Shown here in pieces: positions 35,166 to 41,115 of a stretch of 41,115 nucleotides of DNA; positions within the stretch are counted from its first letter, which is position 1; the number at the start of each line of letters is the position of its first letter. The notes beneath the pieces are model-generated. The model saw nothing but the letters and a program-made list of their open reading frames with translations, ran no database searches and was not told where the DNA came from. This DNA is from Leucothrix pacifica (GTDB taxonomy: Bacteria; Pseudomonadota; Gammaproteobacteria; Thiotrichales; Thiotrichaceae): positions 1-41,115 of the forward strand of contig NZ_QGKM01000072.1 in assembly GCF_003172875.1 (NCBI RefSeq). Reading direction: 5' to 3'. Made by a program: the position numbers and the translations under genes.

Positions 35166-35750
35166 ATGACTAAATCAATTCACACAAGCCTCATCACACT
35201 GGGCTTAGTCACTGCGACAGCCACAATGCCAGTCATGGCAGCAACCGCTCAGGAGGCAGAGCCGGTAGCAGAGCAAAAGCTCGTGGAAGTCCGCTTGGTC
35301 GACACCATTGATGAAGATCGGGGCTATTGCCTGGATATCGCAGGCGGTAAAGGGGCTAATGCGCCTCTGGATAAAGGCATGCAAGCACACACATGCTATG
35401 ACTACACCGGTGGTCTGCTGGAAGATCAGAGTTTTGATGAGGCACTGCTAAAAGCGGGGCAGTTTAAGATTGTCTATTTTGATATCTGCATGACAGCTTC
35501 AGCGGTTGAGACCGACGCCTCCATCGAACTGGCGTCTTGTGATAATAGCCTCGACACACAACAGTTTTCATTGGAAGAGAATGGCAATCTGGTGATGAAG
35601 TCAAAGCCTGAATTATGTGTGACGGTGAATGCGACCGAAAAACGTGAAGGACGAGGCGCGAAGCCTGTTCATGTGATGCGACCTTTGTCATTACAAGCTT
35701 GTAGTGAAGACAATGCGAAGTACCAGACTTGGTCACTGTTTAGTTTCTAA
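35166..35750 (+). CDS. Secreted protein with ricin-type beta-trefoil features
   Basis: A 194-residue protein with a signal peptide (MTKSIHTSLITLGLV...PVMA, cleavage near 25). The mature part has repeating short blocks with paired cysteines and hydrophobic strands: YCLDIAGGKG, HTCYDY, FDICMTASA, ELASCDN, LCVTVNATE and LQACSEDNAKYQTW. The spacing and the QSF/QQF/QTW motifs fit a single beta-trefoil of the ricin-B type, but no enzyme domain is attached. It would be periplasmic or secreted and could bind carbohydrate. RBS AAGGA precedes the ATG. It is the likely partner of the divergent membrane-bound AraC regulator. Confidence in the fold is moderate. Confidence 0.65.
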   Translation: MTKSIHTSLITLGLVTATATMPVMAATAQEAEPVAEQKLVEVRLVDTIDEDRGYCLDIAGGKGANAPLDKGMQAHTCYDYTGGLLEDQSFDEALLKAGQFKIVYFDICMTASAVETDASIELASCDNSLDTQQFSLEENGNLVMKSKPELCVTVNATEKREGRGAKPVHVMRPLSLQACSEDNAKYQTWSLFSF

Positions 35751-35759
35751 GTTTGAATA

Positions 35760-35803
35760 GCCAATCTCTGAGTGGGTCTTTATGGCAGCACTCAGAGAGT
35801 TTG
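35760..35803 (+). terminator. Hairpin after the beta-trefoil gene (terminator-like, no T-run)
   Basis: TCTCTGAGTG (35765-35774) pairs with CACTCAGAGA (35789-35798), and the stem extends outward through GCCAA and TTGGC with a bulge. No T tract follows, so it may stabilise the mRNA end rather than terminate. Confidence 0.45.
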
Positions 35804-35861
35804 GCAGTGTCTTGGGTTTGTTTTCGTGAGAAAATGCGGTCATCGACTAAAGGGATTTCCA

Positions 35862-36077
35862 ATGAATATAAGCTTAGACCCGGGACTGATTTTTCTGACC
35901 ATTGTAATGGCCGTGTTTGGATACCATATGGGGAAACGGAAAACGCAGTTCCCAATCCTTATTTCCGGCATCGCTTTTTTTACCGGATTCATACCAATAC
36001 TGGCACTGATTTGTGTGATTGTGCTCGTGTTGGTCAAAGATACGCGAGACACAACCAGCAATGAAGATTGGCTTTGA
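35862..36077 (+). CDS. Small membrane protein with two helices (71 residues)
   Basis: The protein reads MNISLDPGLIFLTIVMAVFGYH, a first membrane helix, then a basic turn (MGKRKTQF) and a second helix (ILISGIAFFTGFIPILALICVIVLVLV), ending in an acidic tail. The ATG at 35862 follows AAAGGGA. The same frame is open back to 35772, but the upstream part is not membrane-like and lacks a ribosome site. An overlapping frame from 35753 is judged a shadow. The function is unknown. Confidence 0.55.
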   Translation: MNISLDPGLIFLTIVMAVFGYHMGKRKTQFPILISGIAFFTGFIPILALICVIVLVLVKDTRDTTSNEDWL

Positions 36078-36112
36078 TCGCTACCATGCTCAGGTAGCGA
36101 AAAGTCCCATTA

Positions 36113-36319
36113 TTAGAAAGCAACTGTATTGATCACTTTACCATCTACCGCCCGGTGCATTTCTTTGTGCTCGTCATAAAATCCGCTGACCGTTACTTCA
36201 ATCTTGATCGGACCTTCTTCTAAGTTCATAAAGTACCAACCGTGATAACCGGGGAGTGGTGCGATAAACGACCCCGTCTGGCCTGTGCCTTCTCCTTCTC
36301 CTCTCTTGATGTGGAGCAA
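36113..36319 (-). pseudogene. C-terminal fragment of a 'transmembrane anchor' type protein
   Basis: The frame reads EGTGQTGSFIAPLPGYHGWYFMN and then IKIEVTVSGFYDEHKE. This matches the C-terminal block of bacterial proteins annotated as transmembrane anchor proteins, whose ends typically contain a HGWFWxN motif followed by strands and a GxY turn. There is no ATG and no ribosome site: the first in-frame start is TTG at 36319, with a stop codon just upstream. The membrane-anchor part is missing, so this looks like a relic. Confidence 0.45.
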
Positions 36320-36374
36320 AGTAATTTATACGTCTAGCACTAGAATACCCGCTTGTTTAACGTAGAATGCGCCC

Positions 36375-38555
36375 ATGAATTCACAAATACCTTTAACCCG
36401 CGACGTCGTACTCATCGGTGGCGGGCACACCCATGCCTTAGTGCTTCGTCAATGGGGCATGAACCCCTTACCCGGCGCCCGAATCACCGTAATTAATCCG
36501 GGACCGACAGCACCTTACAGCGGTATGTTGCCGGGCTTTGTTGCCGGACACTATTCACGTGATGAGCTGGATATTGATCTGGTACGATTAGCGCGGTTTG
36601 CCGGTGCACGGGTGATCATCGGGAAAGCGACGGGTATAGATCGCGAAGCCAAACTAATTCATGTCACGGAGCGTGAGCCGATTGCTTATGATATCGCCTC
36701 GGTTGATGTGGGAATTCATTCGGCAATGCCTGAAATCACTGGCTTTATTGAGCACGGCGTACCGGTAAAACCGCTGGAAATTCTAAGCCATCGCTGGCCA
36801 CATTATCTGGATCAGGTACAAGACAACGCGAGTCTGGCGGTAATCGGAGGTGGGGTTGCCGGTGTGGAGATCACGCTGGCGATGATGCATGCCCTGCAAA
36901 GCCGTGGCGTGACGGCAACGATGAGTCTGATTGATGCAGGTGAAATCCTGGGTGGGGTTGCACCACGAGCGAAAGCGAAGCTATTACAACGATTAGCGGA
37001 TTATGGCGTTACTTTGAGGCCTGACAGCAAAGTTGCCGAAGTGACCGCCAACAGTATCCGCTTAGAGAGTGGTGAATCAATCACTTCTGAATTTAGCTTG
37101 GGTGCAGCCGGAGCACGGCCACACGCGTGGCTATCTGAACTCGGCTTGGATTTGCATGAGGGTTATATCGTTGTTGATGAAATGTTGCGTTCCAGTGACC
37201 CGACGATATTTGCTGCCGGTGACTGTGCGCATCTGCCGGATAATCCGCGACCAAAGGCCGGTGTGTTTGCGGTGCGCGCTGCGCCCGTGTTGTGGCACAA
37301 CCTGCGCGCTGCCTTAAGTGGCAATAAGCTCATCCTGTTCCGCCCGCAAAGTGATTATCTAAAGCTGATTTCACTGGGCAGTAAGATGGCATTAGCAGAA
37401 AAATTTGGCATTACGCTGTCCGGTGCGGCGTTGTGGCGCTGGAAAAATCAGATCGATCAGACGTTCATGGCGAAATTCTATGAATATCCTTCGATGAACG
37501 TTGAGAAGCTGCCTAAAGAGCTGGCCTCCGGTGTTACGGATGTCTTGGCGGATGGTAAGCCCATGTGCGGTGGCTGTGGTGCGAAAGTTGGTCGCGATGT
37601 GTTGTCGCAGGTATTAAAAACCTTACCGCAAGCTGGTCGTGATGATGTGTTATCCCAACCCGGAGATGACGCGGCAATCATGCGCTACGGCGAGCAGTAT
37701 CAGGTGATTACCACGGATCATCTACGCGCCTTTACCGAAGATGTAGCATTGCAGGCGCGCATAGCCGCGGTGCATGCCATGGGGGATATCTGGGCGATGG
37801 GTGCGCAGGCACAAACGGTGCTATCCACGATTATTCTGCCGCGCATGTCAGCAGATATGCAGGCGCGTTACCTCAGCGATATTATGACAGCGGCCTCCGA
37901 AGTGTTTGGCGCTCAGGGTGCGGAGATTGTGGGTGGTCACACCTCGCTGGGGTCGGAACTGACCATTGGCTTTACCATTACGGGCATCAGCGAGCGTGAA
38001 CCGATTCAACTCTCTGGCGGGCAGGCGGGTGACGTGTTGATCCTGACTAAACCTATCGGTACCGGCACATTACTGGCGGCAGAAATGACCATGAAAGCAC
38101 GAGGCGAGGATACTATCGCTGCATTAAATGGTATGAAGCAGGACCAAGCAGAGGCGGCAACGATTTTACAAGATGCGCATGCTATGACGGATGTGACGGG
38201 CTTTGGTTTAGCTGGGCATTTGTTGGGGATTTGTGAAGCGTCGGGTTGTGGTGCTGAGTTGGATTTAGCGGCGATTCCGGTATTAGCAGGGGCTGAAAAG
38301 TTAGCGGAGCAGGGTGTGCATTCGACCTTGTATCCGGATAATTTCAAGGTTGCGGCGTATATGGATATGACTGAACCGAAGAGTGGGCGGGAGACGTTAT
38401 TGTTTGATCCGCAAACGGCTGGTGGGTTGCTGGCGGCGGTGAGTGCTGATGCTGCAAATGAGAAGCTGGCGGCGTTGCAAGAAGCCGGTTATCAGGCAAG
38501 TAGGGTTGGTGTTTTGCTTGAAGGCGAGTCTTTGATCTCTCTGATTGATATGTAA
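36375..38555 (+). CDS. selD: NADH-dehydrogenase-like flavoprotein fused to selenide, water dikinase (SelD)
   Basis: A 726-residue two-part enzyme. Residues 1-380 form a pyridine nucleotide-disulphide oxidoreductase-like domain: FAD motif VVLIGGGHTH (11-20), NAD motif AVIGGGVAGVE (155-165), and the second FAD motif FAAGDCAHL (279-287). Residues 395-726 form SelD, which makes selenophosphate from selenide and ATP for selenoprotein and seleno-tRNA synthesis. The active-site loop is MCGGCGAKVG: C401 and K404 align with E. coli C17 and K20, whereas the C19 position is alanine. Phosphate-binding and metal residues are seen in PGDDAAIM, TTDHLRAF and VGGHTSLG. Such fusions are known in bacteria. No selA, selB or selU gene is nearby. 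Confidence 0.9.
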   Translation: MNSQIPLTRDVVLIGGGHTHALVLRQWGMNPLPGARITVINPGPTAPYSGMLPGFVAGHYSRDELDIDLVRLARFAGARVIIGKATGIDREAKLIHVTEREPIAYDIASVDVGIHSAMPEITGFIEHGVPVKPLEILSHRWPHYLDQVQDNASLAVIGGGVAGVEITLAMMHALQSRGVTATMSLIDAGEILGGVAPRAKAKLLQRLADYGVTLRPDSKVAEVTANSIRLESGESITSEFSLGAAGARPHAWLSELGLDLHEGYIVVDEMLRSSDPTIFAAGDCAHLPDNPRPKAGVFAVRAAPVLWHNLRAALSGNKLILFRPQSDYLKLISLGSKMALAEKFGITLSGAALWRWKNQIDQTFMAKFYEYPSMNVEKLPKELASGVTDVLADGKPMCGGCGAKVGRDVLSQVLKTLPQAGRDDVLSQPGDDAAIMRYGEQYQVITTDHLRAFTEDVALQARIAAVHAMGDIWAMGAQAQTVLSTIILPRMSADMQARYLSDIMTAASEVFGAQGAEIVGGHTSLGSELTIGFTITGISEREPIQLSGGQAGDVLILTKPIGTGTLLAAEMTMKARGEDTIAALNGMKQDQAEAATILQDAHAMTDVTGFGLAGHLLGICEASGCGAELDLAAIPVLAGAEKLAEQGVHSTLYPDNFKVAAYMDMTEPKSGRETLLFDPQTAGGLLAAVSADAANEKLAALQEAGYQASRVGVLLEGESLISLIDM

Positions 38556-38603
38556 GCGTGAATATTGAGTTATGATGGTGTGTGTTTACGCCACGGACTA
38601 GTC

Positions 38604-38736
38604 ATGGAAACTATCTCATCATCACTCACCAACTTCATGATTTGTGGCCAAAGTCCGCTTTTCACTATTTCAGTTTCGCCGTCATCCTATGGTTGAGGAG
38701 CTGGCTGATCGATGTGGCCTTGAGGAGTATTGGTAG
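38604..38736 (+). pseudogene. Decayed copy of the membrane-protein gene at 40982
   Basis: ATG at 38604 opens METISSSLTNFM, closely matching MKTISSSLTYFM at 40982: by eye, 31 of the first 37 bases agree. After 12 codons a +1 shift leads into another open frame (38641-38736) that reads KVRFSLFQFRRHPMVEELAD and ends in a natural-looking stop. The middle of the gene, which should hold membrane helices, is missing. It looks like a gene start joined to a gene end after internal deletion. Confidence 0.45.
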
Positions 38737-38740
38737 GCGT

Positions 38741-38778
38741 AAAAAAGCACAAGACAAGTTTTTGAACCTGCCTTGTGC
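38741..38778 (-). terminator. Rho-independent terminator of the CotH-type gene
   Basis: On the minus strand, a stem with outer pairs GCACAAG and CTTGTGC (38747-38778) runs into six T (38746 down to 38741). It lies 45 bp after the CotH stop codon and is correctly oriented for that gene. Confidence 0.75.
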
Positions 38779-38822
38779 CTGATGACTTACCTATGGACCG
38801 TTAGGCCCGTAGCGGATAACTA

Positions 38823-40739
38823 TTAGTCGTCCAAATAATTATCCACCGCAGTCGCCCGACTTGCAGCATGGGCTTTAAGCGTCGTCACCTCACTATAAAA
38901 TTCACTGGCATTATTCAGGAAGCTATAGCCGTCTTCTTCAGTAGTGGCATCGCTTTCAACCATGTTTTTATACGTTTCGTACTTTGCCTGCATGGTGGTG
39001 GTGTCAAAAGCGCCATCAATCACTTCACTCAGGTAAGCGTCGTAATCTGCTTTGTACTCGGTATCAGCGTAAATTTTGGCGATCAATGGCCATTGAGAAT
39101 CCGTTAAATTCGAGAAATCAAGATTCAGCGCACCGCCTTGCTTACCGGTTTGAAGCGGTTCGTTATTATCCCAGGGAATCCAGGTCAGCTTGCCGTTGTC
39201 AGGATTATTGTAGAGATAGTAATTGTGAATCATGCGGCCGTAAGTATCCCAGTTCTGAATAATACCGTTCACTGCCAGATACCTCAGGAAGCCCTGAACA
39301 TCAAAAACTGCTTCAAGATTGGAGCGCCATGTCGCTGGATCATTGGTTCTGCTGTCATCGTGGAGTGCGGCAAATAATGCTTCAATATCTGACCAGTCTT
39401 CGTCGTCCTCGTTGGTCTTCTTTTTGAAATCATCGGCGTTGAGTGTGCCTTCAACGAAGTTGGCGCTACCATCTTCTGGCTTGTACAAGTTGCCGTCGTC
39501 ACTAGAGAACTGAGTGTCGATTACTGTGCCATCCACCTCTTCAACCAAGGTGTATAAGCCGAAGTACTGAGGCCCATTCCCGTGATCCACATACAAGGTA
39601 TAGAAAGCGGTGTGAGAAACCGGAACCCCCGCATCTTTGAATACATCAGCCGCCACCTTTTCACGCAACATCGATGAGTCGTTGTAGTTATTTTTCAGGC
39701 TGAATTTCTTGAAGCCATAAAAACGCTGATTATCAATTTGTGGATAATCATCTTCGAATTCGTCAAAGTCCAGTTTGAATGAAAGTTTGAGAATACCTGA
39801 TTGCCATGCGCCTTGGAGTGATGAATTACCCTTGAAGCGGATACCCACACGATACCATTGTGTGCCGTTGTAATAGACTTCAGCAGGGACAAAAATCGGG
39901 TCTTCATCGCTGTCGATTAAACCAGAACCTTGGCTGCGTCGTCCGAATTCACCGTAAATACTGGTCATATCGTCCAGCATGCTTTGCCAGTGTTCCGCAG
40001 TAACGACAAAGTCCAAACGCTTCACTTGTGTATCGTCGAAGACTTTATCGAAGTTGGGATCAACGTCTTTACTGTGAGTCTCGTCAGTCCAGTCGCTGGC
40101 TACAAAGTCAGCGTCGGCTGCAATATCTGCTTCATCGTCAATATTGGCCGCACCGGGAGTGGCGGTGTCGAAGTACACAAGCTCGCCTGATGAGTTGATG
40201 CCGTAAGCAATGTCATCGAACTGAACCGGATAACTATCCGCATACTCGTAGACCACATCCCCACTGGCATCCGTTAGTGCGAGGTATTCACCGTCTTTAC
40301 CCAGCTTGAAGTTGGTGTGGAGCTCTGAGCCGGTTTTAACATCATCGCCACTGGCGAAGACGACCATATAACCACCGGATGCTAATGTGCCTGACTCGAA
40401 GCACCATTGTGATAAGTCTTCGGAATCATCAGTTAAGCACCATCCGGTCAGCTCAACCGAGCTGCTGCCGGTGTTTTTAAGTCCGATCCAGTCTTCGTAC
40501 TCGCCTGCGTCAGTTACTAGCGTGCTGTCATTGCCTGCCATGAATTCATTGATCACGATACTGCTGGTAGAGCCAGTTGTATCAGTTGTGTCCGTGGATT
40601 CTGTTGTGGTGCTGTCGGATGTGCCGGTGCTACTGCTGCTGTTACAACCAGCAATGACTATGGTCGAGCTTAAGAGTATGAATGTTATGGTTTTTCGGAA
40701 CACATCGGCTGAATGTTTGGAGAATGGCTTACCGAACAT
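38823..40739 (-). CDS. Lipoprotein with lamin-tail domain and CotH kinase-like domain
   Basis: A 638-residue surface protein. The signal ends in VIAGC (modified cysteine at 32), followed by a Ser/Thr-rich linker (33-60). Residues about 60-195 form a lamin-tail domain (IVINEFMAGN...EYEDWIGLKNTGSSSVELTGW). Residues about 240-590 form a CotH domain: RFKGNSSLQG (301-310), a stretch with LKNNYNDSSMLREKVA (348-363), YFGLYTLVEEVDG (392-404) and TWIPWDNNEP (519-528), the last holding the metal-binding aspartate region of CotH kinases. CotH proteins are atypical protein kinases first known from spore coats. In non-spore-formers they are usually surface or secreted. The function is unknown here. The terminator follows at 38741-38778. 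The ATG at 40739 has a weak ribosome site. Confidence 0.85.
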   Translation of the reverse strand: MFGKPFSKHSADVFRKTITFILLSSTIVIAGCNSSSSTGTSDSTTTESTDTTDTTGSTSSIVINEFMAGNDSTLVTDAGEYEDWIGLKNTGSSSVELTGWCLTDDSEDLSQWCFESGTLASGGYMVVFASGDDVKTGSELHTNFKLGKDGEYLALTDASGDVVYEYADSYPVQFDDIAYGINSSGELVYFDTATPGAANIDDEADIAADADFVASDWTDETHSKDVDPNFDKVFDDTQVKRLDFVVTAEHWQSMLDDMTSIYGEFGRRSQGSGLIDSDEDPIFVPAEVYYNGTQWYRVGIRFKGNSSLQGAWQSGILKLSFKLDFDEFEDDYPQIDNQRFYGFKKFSLKNNYNDSSMLREKVAADVFKDAGVPVSHTAFYTLYVDHGNGPQYFGLYTLVEEVDGTVIDTQFSSDDGNLYKPEDGSANFVEGTLNADDFKKKTNEDDEDWSDIEALFAALHDDSRTNDPATWRSNLEAVFDVQGFLRYLAVNGIIQNWDTYGRMIHNYYLYNNPDNGKLTWIPWDNNEPLQTGKQGGALNLDFSNLTDSQWPLIAKIYADTEYKADYDAYLSEVIDGAFDTTTMQAKYETYKNMVESDATTEEDGYSFLNNASEFYSEVTTLKAHAASRATAVDNYLDD

Positions 40740-40981
40740 GGAGAGTACCTATTAATGTTATTGTCAAAAGATAGTACAGGCACAATGTGTAGGAATTGTG
40801 GAGAAAGTAGCCGATACTCATTCAATAACGAATGTTCGGATATGTTGAAGGTCAGTAGGTTTTCTATGGAGACGAACTGTTGGGGTTATTCAAGTGATTA
40901 TGTGTATAATTGACTTAAAATAGTTTGTTAAATGGCTGGTTTGTGACATATAGCTCGAAATTTATAAGGAGGTAAGAATCA

Positions 40982-41115
40982 ATGAAAACCATCTCATCAT
41001 CACTGACTTATTTCATGAAGTACTACCTGATTCCGGTATGGACACTAATCGCACTTGCTCTGTATTTTTTGTTGAAAGACTTAGACTTTCTTGAGCTAGT
41101 AGTGCATCATTTTTG
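40982..41115 (+). CDS. Membrane protein, N-terminal 44 codons (cut by window edge)
   Basis: ATG at 40982 follows a near-perfect AAGGAGGT site. The peptide reads MKTISSSLTYFMKYYLIPVW and continues with a membrane helix (LIALALYFLL), then KDLDFLELVVHHF up to the edge. The family was not recognised. Its first codons recur in a decayed copy at 38604. It is divergent from the CotH gene across 242 bp. Confidence 0.6.
   Translation, partial: MKTISSSLTYFMKYYLIPVWTLIALALYFLLKDLDFLELVVHHF

Noticed and set aside
35753-36064. Open frame of 103 residues overlapping the small membrane protein gene
   Set aside because: The competing frame from 35862 has a ribosome site and two clear membrane helices. This one has mixed, non-membrane composition with no good start.
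38582-38782. 66-residue frame after selD
   Set aside because: It runs through the CotH terminator hairpin. The frame starting METISSS at 38604, with a shift, fits the copy at 40982 much better.

Overview
The window looks like chromosomal DNA of a marine-type gammaproteobacterium with moderate GC content (judged by eye). The evidence is a YbbA/YbbP-type ABC exporter, an endonuclease-I homologue, an NADH-dehydrogenase-like/SelD fusion and BlaI/M56, LacI and AraC regulators with proteobacterial layouts. A relative of the Thiotrichales is possible, but the genus cannot be read from the sequence. No rRNA, tRNA or CRISPR array was seen.

Layout. (1) 1-4012: the 5' end of an IS4-type transposase gene, about 680 bp of AT-rich DNA, then a type I restriction hsdR gene broken by one apparent single-base deletion, with no hsdM or hsdS in the window. 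(2) 4082-10126: a glycerol-type ABC transporter operon (glpV-S-T-P-Q-U order) with two tandem hairpins after the binding-protein gene. (3) 10133-16316: a run of minus-strand genes: an M56 metallopeptidase with a BlaI-type repressor, a rhomboid protease, an SLC13-type anion transporter with RCK_C domains, an AEC transporter, and a lipoprotein overlapping a gene of unknown function. (4) 16435-20139: HAD phosphatase, a small unknown gene with its own terminator, a candidate multi-hairpin small RNA, an SMP-30-type lactonase and a convergent LacI-family regulator. (5) 20323-25969: an endonuclease I joined through a membrane segment to a ricin-type beta-trefoil, an FtsX-type export system, and a GFA-family zinc protein. 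(6) 26095-32840: the accessory core: a decayed oxidoreductase tail, a parDE toxin-antitoxin pair, a divergent 1437-residue protein with TIR, CHAT protease, STAND NTPase and TPR regions, and a DUF4143 ATPase whose promoter is embedded between two palindromic operators. (7) 32984-41115: methyltransferase, membrane-bound AraC regulator, secreted beta-trefoil protein, a small membrane protein, an anchor-protein relic, the oxidoreductase-SelD fusion, a CotH/lamin-tail lipoprotein flanked by two copies of one gene start (one decayed), and a partial membrane protein at the right edge.

The strongest candidate for a little-described system is 26270-32840. A protein carrying two potential death effectors (a TIR NADase-like domain and a CHAT caspase-like protease) on one NTP-driven STAND switch with a TPR sensor shares a 129-bp control region with parDE and lies next to a tightly operator-controlled AAA ATPase. 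This fits an abortive-infection or other conflict locus. Second-tier items are the three-hairpin small RNA (17793-17979), the nuclease-membrane-lectin fusion (20323-21951), and the complementary motif losses in the two glycerol transporter ATPases.
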